Of a stretch of 64,000 nt of DNA, positions 16,491-25,876 are shown in pieces. The stretch is from Flavobacterium sp. KS-LB2 (lineage in GTDB: Bacteria > Bacteroidota > Bacteroidia > Flavobacteriales > Flavobacteriaceae): positions 1,798,001 through 1,862,000 of the forward strand of contig NZ_CP145904.1 of NCBI RefSeq assembly GCF_036895565.1, written 5' to 3'. How positions within the stretch are numbered: the first letter of the stretch is position 1; each line of letters opens with the position of its first letter. A model generated the notes under the pieces. That model worked only from the letters and a program-made list of their open reading frames with translations, made no database searches and was not told the origin of the DNA. Made by a program: the position numbers and the translations under genes.

Positions 16491-18596
16491 ATGCAAAACC
16501 TCCTACTCACTCCTATCGAATACCTCAAAAGCGTTGGTCCCAATCGGGGCGAATTGCTGCGTAAGGAATTGGGGATTTATAAATATCAGGATTTGGTTAA
16601 TTTTTTTCCAAACAGATACATTGACAGGACACGGTATTACAAGATTAACGAACTGCAAAACAACATTGCCGAAGTTCAAATCATTGGTAAAATCATCAAT
16701 ATCAAAACCGTTGAATTTGGCAGAAACCAAAAACGTTTGGTGGCTACTTTTGTGGATGATACAGGTCAAATGGAACTCGTTTGGTTTCAAGGCCACAAAT
16801 GGATTCGGGAGAGTTTAAAGCTCAATGAAATGTGTGTGATTTTCGGAAAATGCACGTCTTTTGGAAGTACTTTCAATATGGCGCATCCGGAAATTGAATT
16901 GCTGAGCGAGCATGAAAAAAGTCTACGTTCGGCAATGCAACCCGTTTATCCTTCGACCGAAACCTTGACAAATCGCGGGATTTCAAACCGGGTGATTAAT
17001 AAATTGATGCAGCAATTGTTTCTGGAAACGCAAGCGTTGTTTACAGAAACTTTGCCCGATTATTTAATCAACGAATTGAAGCTGATTCCTAAAAAAACGG
17101 CTTTATTCAACATTCATTTTCCGAAAAGCACCGAAGTTTTGGCGAAAGCCAAATTCCGCCTAATCTTCGAAGAATTGTTCTTTATTCAATTGCAATTAAT
17201 TACGAAAAATCTTATCCGAAAACATAAAATAAAAGGACATCCGTTCAGTACAGTGGGCGAATATTTCAATGATTTTTATCAGAATCATTTGCCTTTTCAA
17301 TTGACCAATGCCCAAAAAAGAGTGATCAAAGAAATCCGAACCGATATGGGCAGTAACGCCCAAATGAACCGTTTGCTGCAAGGCGATGTAGGTTCCGGAA
17401 AAACAATTGTGGCTTTTATGAGCATGCTTTTGGCACTTGATAATGGCTTTCAAGCCTGCTTGATGGCGCCCACAGAAATCTTGGCAAACCAGCACTTTGT
17501 TGGTTTATCCGAATTAGCCGAAACCTTAAATATAAATATCAGAATCTTAACCGGTTCTACCAAAATAGCACAACGCAGGATTATCCATGAAGAACTGGAA
17601 AACGGTACGTTACATATCCTTATCGGAACGCACGCTTTACTGGAAGATAAAGTAAAATTCAAGAATTTAGGACTAGCCGTAATTGATGAACAACACCGTT
17701 TTGGTGTAGAACAACGCTCTAAATTGTGGAAGAAAAATGTGATTCCGCCACACGTTTTGGTGATGACCGCCACGCCTATTCCGCGAACTTTGGCGATGAG
17801 TTTGTATGGCGATTTAGACATTTCAGTAATTGATGAATTGCCTCCGGGACGTAAACCCATTCAAACCGTTCATCGCTTTGACAGCAATAGATTGAAAGTT
17901 TGGAAATTCCTTCGAGACGAAATTGCTTTGGGACGCCAAATCTATATTGTGTATCCGTTGATTCAGGAATCAGAGAAAATGGATTTCAAGGATTTGATGG
18001 ACGGTTACGAAAGTATTTCTAGAGATTTTCCGTTGCCGCAATATTCGATTTCTATTTTGCATGGAAAGATGAAACCAGCAGATAAAGATGCCGAAATGAA
18101 ACGCTTTTCGGAAGGGAAAACTAATATTATGGTCGCCACAACTGTAATTGAAGTGGGCGTAAATGTTCCTAATGCCAGTGTGATGATTATCGAAAGTGCG
18201 GAACGTTTTGGATTATCACAACTACATCAGCTTCGCGGTCGTGTGGGTCGTGGTGCAGAACAAAGTTATTGCATCCTGATGACGAGTCATAAATTGAGTT
18301 CCGACAGTAAAACCCGAATGGAAACGATGGTACAAACAAACGATGGTTTTGAAATTGCCGAAGTCGATTTGAAGCTTCGTGGTCCCGGAGATTTAATGGG
18401 AACGCAGCAAAGTGGCGTACTTAATCTTCAAATTGCCGATTTAGTAAAAGACAGAGATACATTGGCACTAGCCAGAAATTATGCTTTGCAATTACTTAAA
18501 AACGACGCAAGTATGCAAAAACCAGAGCATGCAGCTTTGAGATCCGTTTTTATTGAAATGACTAAAAAGAAAAATATATGGAATTATATTAGTTAG
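16491..18596 (+). CDS. recG: ATP-dependent DNA helicase RecG
   Basis: A 701-residue branch-migration helicase that reverses stalled forks and processes recombination intermediates. The N-terminal wedge (OB) domain spans about 60-160. The superfamily 2 motor motifs are intact: GDVGSGKT (Walker A), APTEILANQH (Ia), DEQHRFGV (II, the RecG-type DEQH box), MTATPIPRTLAM (III), ATTVIEVGVNVP (V) and QLHQLRGRVGRG (VI). The ending with LRGPGDLMGTQQSG is the TRG region specific to RecG and Mfd. Length is normal. It lies alone, with a direct repeat in its upstream region. Confidence 0.97.
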   Translation: MQNLLLTPIEYLKSVGPNRGELLRKELGIYKYQDLVNFFPNRYIDRTRYYKINELQNNIAEVQIIGKIINIKTVEFGRNQKRLVATFVDDTGQMELVWFQGHKWIRESLKLNEMCVIFGKCTSFGSTFNMAHPEIELLSEHEKSLRSAMQPVYPSTETLTNRGISNRVINKLMQQLFLETQALFTETLPDYLINELKLIPKKTALFNIHFPKSTEVLAKAKFRLIFEELFFIQLQLITKNLIRKHKIKGHPFSTVGEYFNDFYQNHLPFQLTNAQKRVIKEIRTDMGSNAQMNRLLQGDVGSGKTIVAFMSMLLALDNGFQACLMAPTEILANQHFVGLSELAETLNINIRILTGSTKIAQRRIIHEELENGTLHILIGTHALLEDKVKFKNLGLAVIDEQHRFGVEQRSKLWKKNVIPPHVLVMTATPIPRTLAMSLYGDLDISVIDELPPGRKPIQTVHRFDSNRLKVWKFLRDEIALGRQIYIVYPLIQESEKMDFKDLMDGYESISRDFPLPQYSISILHGKMKPADKDAEMKRFSEGKTNIMVATTVIEVGVNVPNASVMIIESAERFGLSQLHQLRGRVGRGAEQSYCILMTSHKLSSDSKTRMETMVQTNDGFEIAEVDLKLRGPGDLMGTQQSGVLNLQIADLVKDRDTLALARNYALQLLKNDASMQKPEHAALRSVFIEMTKKKNIWNYIS

Positions 18597-18763
18597 TCTC
18601 CTCTTTACTTTCTTAAACAATAGCTCTAAAAGCTTTCTACATTCTATTTCTTAAAAAATATTTTTTTATATTTTAGATTAAACCATTTGCAATTTTAATA
18701 GTCATAAAAAATTAGATGTTTTATGGGCTTTATTAATTTTTAAAAATGTTTTTTATCATGCCT

Positions 18764-18787
18764 TAATATTTGTACGTACAAACGTTA
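18764..18787. promoter_or_regulatory. Palindromic operator candidate upstream of the RND efflux operon
   Basis: The core TTTGTACGTACAAA (18769-18782) is a perfect 14-bp palindrome. With TAA and TTA outer arms it extends to 24 bp, with two mismatches. It lies 95 bp before the adaptor gene, the usual place for a TetR-type operator, but no TetR gene is adjacent. Confidence 0.6.
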
Positions 18788-18882
18788 AATAAAAATTAAC
18801 GAAATCATATTTCCCATTTCTAAAACCTAAATTTGTTTTTAACTAAAAATACTGAAACCTAATCCTACATTACATTATACCT

Positions 18883-19941
18883 ATGAAAATTAAATATTTA
18901 GTTTATGCATTGTTAACAGTCGGAATCATTGGATTTATTGGCTACCGAATTACCGAAAATAAAAATAAAAATGCCGATTCGAAAGACCAAAAAGGAAAAG
19001 GCAAGTCGATGAATGTTACTGGAATTGTTGCAAAACCACAAACTTTTGACAATAACTTATCCCTTTCCGGCTCAATAGAGGCCAATGAACAAGTAGAAAT
19101 CCGAAGTGAAGTTTCTGGAATTGTGGAAGCTATTTATTTTCAGGAAGGAAGTAATGTGAGTAAAGGACAAGTCCTTTTTAAAGTTAATGATTTAGAGTTA
19201 AGAGCGCAACTGAGACAAACGTCAACTAGAGAAGGATTGGCCTCGGAAAACGAAAGAAGAGCCAAATTATTACTGCAAAAAGAAGCTATCAGCCAGGAAG
19301 AATATGATTTGGCTCGAGCCGATTTAAAATCAGCACAAGCACAAAGTCAGTTAATAAAAGCACAAATTGCAAAAACATCCGTTAGAGCACCATTCTCAGG
19401 AAAAATAGGTTTACGTTCTATTTCACCTGGAACCTATATTACACCTACAGTTTTAGTGGCCAAATTAGTAAATACGGGAAAACTAAAAATTACGTTTTCA
19501 ATTCCGGAAAAATACGCTAGTCAAGTAAAAACAAATACCAACATCACTTTTACTGTTTCGGGTTCTACTGAAAACTATACGGCCAAAGTATATGCTATTG
19601 AGCCTGAAGTAGCAGTTGCTACCAGAACGTTACAAGTTCGAGCTATTGCCGAGAATAAAAACGGAAAATTATTACCAGGTACTTTTGCTGATGTCGAATT
19701 GCCTTTGGACATTATAAAAGATGCAATCGTTGTGCCTACAGAAGCTATTATTCCGGTGCAAAACGGTAAAAAAGTTTTCATATCCAGTAATGGTCAAGCC
19801 AAAGAAGTAATGATAGAAACCGCTACAAGAACAGATGCCTCTATTTTAGTTCTTTCTGGTTTGAAAGCGGGTGATACCATTATTACCAGTGGTGTTATGT
19901 CGCTAAAAAATGAAACTCCAGTGACTGTTAAAATTAAATAG
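18883..19941 (+). CDS. RND efflux periplasmic adaptor (membrane fusion protein)
   Basis: A 352-residue HlyD/AcrA-type adaptor linking an inner-membrane RND pump to an outer-membrane channel. A single N-terminal hydrophobic segment (about 3-22) anchors it, without a lipobox. The barrel-sandwich (lipoyl-like) half-motifs are at EVSGIVEAIYFQEGSNVSKGQ and APFSGKIGLRSISPGTYI, with a coiled coil between them (about 105-170), then a beta-barrel and a membrane-proximal domain. It is the first of three collinear genes; the pump starts 68 bp downstream. The operon probably exports hydrophobic compounds, detergents or drugs; the substrate is not deducible. Confidence 0.93.
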   Translation: MKIKYLVYALLTVGIIGFIGYRITENKNKNADSKDQKGKGKSMNVTGIVAKPQTFDNNLSLSGSIEANEQVEIRSEVSGIVEAIYFQEGSNVSKGQVLFKVNDLELRAQLRQTSTREGLASENERRAKLLLQKEAISQEEYDLARADLKSAQAQSQLIKAQIAKTSVRAPFSGKIGLRSISPGTYITPTVLVAKLVNTGKLKITFSIPEKYASQVKTNTNITFTVSGSTENYTAKVYAIEPEVAVATRTLQVRAIAENKNGKLLPGTFADVELPLDIIKDAIVVPTEAIIPVQNGKKVFISSNGQAKEVMIETATRTDASILVLSGLKAGDTIITSGVMSLKNETPVTVKIK

Positions 19942-20009
19942 GTTGAGATATTAGATTCTTTCAGAACGATCTAAAATCTAAAATAAGCAATCAAAAATCT
20001 AAAATCTAA

Positions 20010-23000
20010 ATGAGTTTATCCACAACAAGTATTAGAAGACCCGTATTTACTATTGTAATCAATTTATCCATTGTATTATTTGGAATAATAGGTTATACTT
20101 TTTTAGGGGTTCGAGAATTCCCATCCATTGATCCTGCGCAAGTTTCTATCCGAACCAATTATGCTGGTGCAAATGCTGATATCATTGAATCACAAATTAC
20201 GGAACCTTTAGAAAAAGCAATCAATTCAATTGATGGAATTAGGAACGTAACCTCCTCTAGTGCGCAAGGAAGCAGTAACATCACCATAGAATTTAATCTA
20301 GATAAAGATCTGGAAGAAGCTGCTAATGATGTAAGAGACAAAGTTTCTCAAGCAGTTAGAAGCCTCCCTCAAGATATTGATTCTCCTCCTGTGGTCTCTA
20401 AGGCCGATGCCAATGGGGATGCCATCATTTCGATGACCGTACAAAGTGATACCAGAAATGCATTAGAATTAAGTGACTACGCCGAAAATGTAATTTCGCA
20501 ACGATTAGAAACTATTCCTGGTGTGAGTGGCGTTCAGATTTGGGGACAAAAAAGATACGCCATGCGTCTGTGGATTGATCCCATAAAGCTTGCTTCGTAC
20601 GGCTGTACTGTTTCTGAAGTCAGAGAAGCCTTGAACAAACAAAATGTAGAATTACCCTCCGGAAAACTAACAGGAAATAATACCGAATTAACGGTAAAAA
20701 CAGTAGGAAACCTTTCTACCGCTGAAGAATTCAACAATATTATTATTCGTTCCGAAGGAGAAAAAGTAGTTCGTTTTAGCGATGTAGGATTAGCAAGTCT
20801 TGGTCCAGAAAATACAGAAACTAAAATGACGCAATCTGGAACACCATTAGTTGGTGTTGCCATAGTGCCGCTTCCTGGAGCCAATTATTTAGATATTTCT
20901 GCAGCTTTTTACAAGGAATTCGAAAAATTAAAAAAGGATTTACCAAAGGATATTAAATTAAATATTGCGATTGACAATACCATATTTGTAAAAAAATCGG
21001 TTATTGAAGTAGCAGAAACATTAGGAATTTCTATTGTTTTGGTAATTTTGATTATCTATTTATTCTTTAGGGATTGGGCAATCGCGTTTAGACCATTGAT
21101 TGATATTCCTGTTTCGTTAATCGCTACGTTCTTTATCATGTGGCTTTTTGGTTTCTCTATTAATGTATTGACATTATTGGCAATCGTTCTGGCAACAGGA
21201 CTTGTGGTTGATGATGGAATTGTAGTCACCGAGAATATTTTCAAAAAAGTAGAAGAAGGCATGACGCCTATTGAAGCAGCAATCAAAGGATCAAATGAAA
21301 TATTTTTTGCTGTAATATCGATTTCAATAACTTTGGCAGCGGTATTTTTACCCGTGATTTTCTTGGAAGGATTTGTCGGTCGACTGTTTAGGGAATTTGG
21401 TGTCGTAATAGGTGCTGCAGTATTAATTTCAGCCTTTGTTTCCCTTACGCTTACGCCAATGTTAAACGCCTATTTGATGAAAGGTGGTGAGCAAAAAAAA
21501 TCAAAATTTTATATTCGTACCGAACCCTATTTTCAAAAATTAAACAGTGGTTATGCCAGCGCATTAGACCGTTTTATGAAGAAAAAATGGTTGAGTTTCC
21601 CTATTTTAATTGCTTGTTTCGGATTAATCTATTTATTTTTTAATCTGTTACAAAAAGAAACTGCACCGTATGATGACCGTAGTGGTTTTGTATTGCGTAT
21701 GTCTACTCCCGAAGGTTCTTCTTATGAATACACCGATCGCTTCATGCAAGAAATATCAAAATTAGTCGATGACTCTATTCCAGGCAAAAAAGTAGCCTTG
21801 GTTATCACATCTCCAGGTTTTGGGTCTTCCTCTGTAAATAGTGGATTTATTAGAGTTTCTTTGGTACAACCCAATGAAAGAAAAGAATCTCAAAAAGAAA
21901 TTGCAGAGAAATTAACCAAATGGACGAAGCAATATCCAGACGCAAAAACATCCGTAATTGAGCAGCCTACCATTGCTGTCAACCGACGTGGTGGATTACC
22001 GATTCAATACATTATTCAAGCACCAAACTTTAAAAAACTGGAAGAAAAAATTCCTGTTTTCATGGATGAAGTGGCTAAAAACCCAACTTTTGCAGTTAGT
22101 GATGTGAATTTAAAATTCAACAAACCAGAAGTTAATGTCACTATTGATCGAGAAAAAGCGGAAAGCTTAGGGATTTCAGTGATTGATATTGCGCAAACCT
22201 TACAACTTTCATTGAGTGGTCAACGTTTTGGTTATTTCATGCAAAATGGAAAACAATATCAGGTTATTGGGCAATTTGATCAAAAAGACCGCTCGAAACC
22301 ATTGGATTTAACTTCTATGTATGTTAAAAATAATATGGGACAATTAATCCAAATGGATAATGTAGTGACGATTGAAGAAAAAAGTAATCCGCCACAATTG
22401 TACCACAACAATCGCTATATGGCTGCGACTATTTCTGCAGGTCTTGCTCCTGGTAAAAGTATCAACGATGGAATTGATGCCATGAACGAAATAAAAGCCA
22501 AAGTGCTGGACGATACGTTCACCACAGATTTAGGTGGAGAATCTAGAGATTTTGTAGAAAGTAGTTCTAATACTGCCTTTGCATTTGGACTGGCATTATT
22601 ATTAATTTTCTTAATTCTGTCGGCACAATTTGAAAGCTTCATCGATCCTTTTATCATTATTTTGACCGTTCCAATGGCCGTTGCAGGTGCACTATTCTCC
22701 TTGTGGTTGTTTGACCAAACTTGGAATATTTTCAGCCAAATTGGAACTGTAATGCTTATTGGTTTGGTAACCAAAAACGGAATCTTAATCGTCGAGTTTG
22801 CGAACCAGCTGCGGGAACAAGGCAAACCAAAATTAGAAGCTATATTAGAAGCTTCGGAAGCTAGATTACGACCAATTTTAATGACAAGTTTGGCAATTTC
22901 ATTAGGAGCTTTACCAATTGCTATGTCACTTGGAGCAGCTTCAACAAGTAGAATTGGAATGGGAGTTGTAATCGTAGGTGGAACTATTTTCTCTTTGGTT

Positions 23001-23105
23001 TTAACATTATTTGTTATTCCAGCAATGTATTTAATGTGGTCAAAAGCCAGAAAACATTATCCTGAATTTGATCATATTGAAGAATATGAAAGGGAAGTAA
23101 AATAA
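20010..23105 (+). CDS. RND (HAE1/AcrB-type) efflux transporter
   Basis: A 1031-residue inner-membrane proton antiporter with two repeated halves, each having one helix, a large periplasmic loop and five helices. The opening STTSIRRPVFTIVINL is typical; the proton-relay acidic pair is in ATGLVVDDGIVVTENIFKK (TM4), and FVGRLFREFGVVIG follows. The second half ends with LVTKNGILIVEFANQLREQG and a C-terminal helix ending in a charged tail. Size is that of the HAE1 subfamily, not of heavy-metal CzcA proteins. It is co-transcribed with the adaptor upstream and the TolC-type gene 88 bp downstream. Confidence 0.95.
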   Translation: MSLSTTSIRRPVFTIVINLSIVLFGIIGYTFLGVREFPSIDPAQVSIRTNYAGANADIIESQITEPLEKAINSIDGIRNVTSSSAQGSSNITIEFNLDKDLEEAANDVRDKVSQAVRSLPQDIDSPPVVSKADANGDAIISMTVQSDTRNALELSDYAENVISQRLETIPGVSGVQIWGQKRYAMRLWIDPIKLASYGCTVSEVREALNKQNVELPSGKLTGNNTELTVKTVGNLSTAEEFNNIIIRSEGEKVVRFSDVGLASLGPENTETKMTQSGTPLVGVAIVPLPGANYLDISAAFYKEFEKLKKDLPKDIKLNIAIDNTIFVKKSVIEVAETLGISIVLVILIIYLFFRDWAIAFRPLIDIPVSLIATFFIMWLFGFSINVLTLLAIVLATGLVVDDGIVVTENIFKKVEEGMTPIEAAIKGSNEIFFAVISISITLAAVFLPVIFLEGFVGRLFREFGVVIGAAVLISAFVSLTLTPMLNAYLMKGGEQKKSKFYIRTEPYFQKLNSGYASALDRFMKKKWLSFPILIACFGLIYLFFNLLQKETAPYDDRSGFVLRMSTPEGSSYEYTDRFMQEISKLVDDSIPGKKVALVITSPGFGSSSVNSGFIRVSLVQPNERKESQKEIAEKLTKWTKQYPDAKTSVIEQPTIAVNRRGGLPIQYIIQAPNFKKLEEKIPVFMDEVAKNPTFAVSDVNLKFNKPEVNVTIDREKAESLGISVIDIAQTLQLSLSGQRFGYFMQNGKQYQVIGQFDQKDRSKPLDLTSMYVKNNMGQLIQMDNVVTIEEKSNPPQLYHNNRYMAATISAGLAPGKSINDGIDAMNEIKAKVLDDTFTTDLGGESRDFVESSSNTAFAFGLALLLIFLILSAQFESFIDPFIIILTVPMAVAGALFSLWLFDQTWNIFSQIGTVMLIGLVTKNGILIVEFANQLREQGKPKLEAILEASEARLRPILMTSLAISLGALPIAMSLGAASTSRIGMGVVIVGGTIFSLVLTLFVIPAMYLMWSKARKHYPEFDHIEEYEREVK

Positions 23106-23193
23106 TTTTGAATGGAACTCTTATGACACGAATCAAATAGATTAACTTGAATTTTATTTAAAATCGCTTCGTTCGTGGCTAAAAAATATAATT

Positions 23194-24507
23194 ATGACAC
23201 ATACTAAAATACTATTGCAAAGCTTTATACTACTCTTATTTTGTGTAGTAAGAACGAATGCACAAGAAGTTTTGACATTGGAAACTGCAGTGAAAATTGC
23301 ATTGGAAAACAATTACGAAATAAAAATTGCCACTAATAATTTAACCATTGGAAAAACAAACGTAGCCATTGGAAATGCAGGAATGTTACCTACAGTTACT
23401 GCAACTGTTCTCGATAACAATAGTATTCAGAATAGTTCACAAACCCGTCAAGACGGCACTGAAACAGAATTAGACAATGCTAAAAACAATAGTTTGACAT
23501 ATGGCGTTGGATTAGATTGGACTATTTTTGACGGTCTGCGAATGTTTACCAGGCTAGAGCAATTGAAAGAATTACAAAAATTAGGGGAAGCACAATTAAA
23601 ACTTACTGTTATTACACGAATCAGTGACGTGAATGCGGCTTATTATAATTTGGTGCAACAACAACAACAATTAGCCGCTTTAGATACAACAATTGTGATC
23701 TCAAATCAACGATTAGCATTGGCACAAAACAGATTTACGATTGGAAAAGCATCTAAACTGGAAGTCTTGAATGCCCAAGTAGATTTGAATACTGATCAAG
23801 TTGCGTTGTTAAGACAAAAAGAATTGTATGCTAACAGTAAGATTTTATTGAATCAACTATTAGCCAGAGATGTTGCCACCGATTTTAAAGTAATTGATGA
23901 ACTTGAGGTAGACGCGCTACTATTACTACCAGAACTAAGAGCTTTAGCCGAAAAACAAAATCCGCAATTAGAATCTCAAATCATTAATAAAAGAGTAGCC
24001 GAATTAGAATTAAAACAGATCAAAGCGGCACGTTATCCTACCGTAAGAGTAAATAGTGCTTATAATTTTTCAGAAAGTCAATCGAGTCTTGGCTTCGTAG
24101 CACAATCCCAATCCAGAGGTTTGAACTATGGTTTTAGTGCTTCTTTGAATCTTTTTGATGGTTTTGCACAAAATAGAAATGAGAAAATTGCCAAAATTCA
24201 AATTGAAAATTCTAAGTTAAATATCGATCAACAAAATTTAGCTTTAAACTCACAGTTGGCGAGTTCTTATCAGACCTATTTGACCAATTTAGAATTGATT
24301 TCTTTAGAAGAAAAAAATGAATCGATTGCGAAACAAAACTTGAATATTACTTTAGATAAATTCAGGATTGGAACCATCACAACTTTAGAATTCAGAACCG
24401 CACAATTGAATTATGTGAATGCTAAAGTGAGTTACAGCAATGCACAATTTCAAGGAAAACTATCTGAAATTGCACTTAGAGAATTAGCCGGAAATCTTAA
24501 TTTTTAA
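23194..24507 (+). CDS. TolC family outer-membrane efflux protein
   Basis: A 437-residue outer-membrane channel component, with signal peptide MTHTKILLQSFILLLFCVVRTNAQ. Two structural repeats are visible, each with a strand-rich block and long helical stretches (LEVLNAQVDLNTDQVALLRQ and LEFRTAQLNYVNAKVSYSN); these matching segments mark the two OEP halves. It closes the efflux operon and is followed by a strong terminator. Unlike the adaptor and pump genes it is reached across an 88-bp gap with no promoter box that I can see. Confidence 0.93.
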   Translation: MTHTKILLQSFILLLFCVVRTNAQEVLTLETAVKIALENNYEIKIATNNLTIGKTNVAIGNAGMLPTVTATVLDNNSIQNSSQTRQDGTETELDNAKNNSLTYGVGLDWTIFDGLRMFTRLEQLKELQKLGEAQLKLTVITRISDVNAAYYNLVQQQQQLAALDTTIVISNQRLALAQNRFTIGKASKLEVLNAQVDLNTDQVALLRQKELYANSKILLNQLLARDVATDFKVIDELEVDALLLLPELRALAEKQNPQLESQIINKRVAELELKQIKAARYPTVRVNSAYNFSESQSSLGFVAQSQSRGLNYGFSASLNLFDGFAQNRNEKIAKIQIENSKLNIDQQNLALNSQLASSYQTYLTNLELISLEEKNESIAKQNLNITLDKFRIGTITTLEFRTAQLNYVNAKVSYSNAQFQGKLSEIALRELAGNLNF

Positions 24508-24527
24508 TTCCAAAAAAATTAAGACTT

Positions 24528-24596
24528 AAAAAAGAATCATCTTACAAGAACTAAAAAATGCAAATTCTAGTTCTTGTAAGATGATTCTTTTTTAAT
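24528..24596 (+). terminator. Intrinsic terminator of the RND operon with a 26-bp perfect stem
   Basis: Arms 24528-24553 and 24568-24593 are fully complementary around a 14-nt loop, starting with six A and ending in six T. It lies 21 bp past the TolC-type gene stop and is unusually long for a terminator. Confidence 0.85.
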
Positions 24597-24755
24597 TAAA
24601 TAAATAATTCAATTTTAGATATTTTTTATAAAAATTACACTTAACCGTTAAAAGTAAGAGTTTAACGATTATTTTTTTTTAAAACTAATTACTTTATCAT
24701 CTTGCTTAAAATTAAATTATTAGCAAAATCGTAACCAATTATTTAAACCTAAAAA

Positions 24756-25709
24756 ATGAAAAAAATCTATTTATTACTTTTGTTATCTATCATTACCTTT
24801 AGCTGTAGCAATGAGCCCGTGGCTTTAGAAACACAATCAACGACTAATAGCACTAACTTGAGTGCAAAGTCAGTAAATTCAACCAGTAATTCGGGTGATT
24901 ACAACGTAGCTGTTGCAGTAAGTCCAGATGGTTCTGAATGGACCTATACCATTTCAAGAGCTACAGCTAAAGCAAAAAACCTTAGCCACTTTATTATCGA
25001 CCTTAATAATTGTGGTGAAGAAAGTGCAACTTTTGCCGATATTATTTCAGCTACAGTTAATGGAAGTCCTGCAAATTTATCGCCAACTGAAGGTTCTGGA
25101 ACAGGTTGTAATCCGCAAGCAACTACTACAAATTTTGTTAAATTTAACGTAGAAGCTGCAACATCATGGGTAATCGTTTTGAAATTCAGCCGTGGGTATG
25201 AAATTTTCACTACTGCTACTTCATGGCTTAAAGCAGGTACTTCCTGCAATCAAGCTGTAATTTCAGCTCCTGGCTGTCCTAAAAAAGATTATTGTTCTTA
25301 TTCTCAAGGATTTTTCTTTGGTAATGGAGCACAAACGAATGGAGCAAGTTTGTTATGGAGTAACGGACTTACAATTGGAGGTATTAATTATACACAAACG
25401 CAAGGTCGTAACGCTTGGACAATCGATCGTGGACGTGGAGGAGATATAACCATGAATGCTTTCTTCCAACTTTCAGCAGTGCGTTTAAGTGGTGTAGAAA
25501 ATGAAGTTGCTGCTGAAGCTACAATCATTGATGCTTACTTTAATGGAATTGATGTGAATTTAAAAATTATGACTGGTTCAAGTGGACCTAATAATACTTA
25601 CCAATATTTCAACCTCCCAGCAGTATCTGGAGAATATACTAAAGCTCAAGTTGCAGCAGCAGGAAGCAGAATAGGATTGTTTATTAAGGATAATCACTGT
25701 GAGGAATAA
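24756..25709 (+). CDS. Uncharacterised surface lipoprotein
   Basis: A 317-residue protein I cannot assign to a family. The N-terminus is a lipoprotein signal with lipobox TFSC (C17), followed by a Ser/Thr/Asn-rich linker to about residue 45. An all-beta-looking domain follows, with two cysteine-bearing segments: NNCGEESATFADI, GTGCNP, then GTSCNQAVISAPGCPKKDYCSYSQGFF. The second half (about 190-317) is GN-rich (GAQTNGASLLWSNG, YTQTQGRNAW) and ends in a Cys near the C-terminus. The many extracytoplasmic Cys could form disulfides. It has its own terminator and no operon partner. Confidence 0.8.
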   Translation: MKKIYLLLLLSIITFSCSNEPVALETQSTTNSTNLSAKSVNSTSNSGDYNVAVAVSPDGSEWTYTISRATAKAKNLSHFIIDLNNCGEESATFADIISATVNGSPANLSPTEGSGTGCNPQATTTNFVKFNVEAATSWVIVLKFSRGYEIFTTATSWLKAGTSCNQAVISAPGCPKKDYCSYSQGFFFGNGAQTNGASLLWSNGLTIGGINYTQTQGRNAWTIDRGRGGDITMNAFFQLSAVRLSGVENEVAAEATIIDAYFNGIDVNLKIMTGSSGPNNTYQYFNLPAVSGEYTKAQVAAAGSRIGLFIKDNHCEE

Positions 25710-25759
25710 CCTAAAACTTCTCTATTAAGTTTTACTACTTTTTTAGACAAATCCATTAC

Positions 25760-25794
25760 AAAAGGAACTATCCAAAAGATAGTTCCTTTTTTTA
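25760..25794 (+). terminator. Intrinsic terminator after the unknown lipoprotein
   Basis: A 13-bp perfect stem (25760-25772 with 25778-25790), a 5-nt loop and a run of T follow the stop at 25709. Confidence 0.85.
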
Positions 25795-25851
25795 TTCAAT
25801 ATTTATTTGAATTGCACTTTTGTAAGTAGCATAAAATCTTAATTTTTAATT

Positions 25852-25859
25852 TAAATTTG
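25852..25859 (+). promoter_or_regulatory. -7 promoter box, TAAATTTG
   Basis: TAAATTTG matches the consensus exactly, 17 bp before the bestrophin start. The nearest TTTG upstream (25819-25822) is too far for optimal -33 spacing. Confidence 0.4.
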
Positions 25860-25876
25860 CTAAAAAAGCTTATTAA

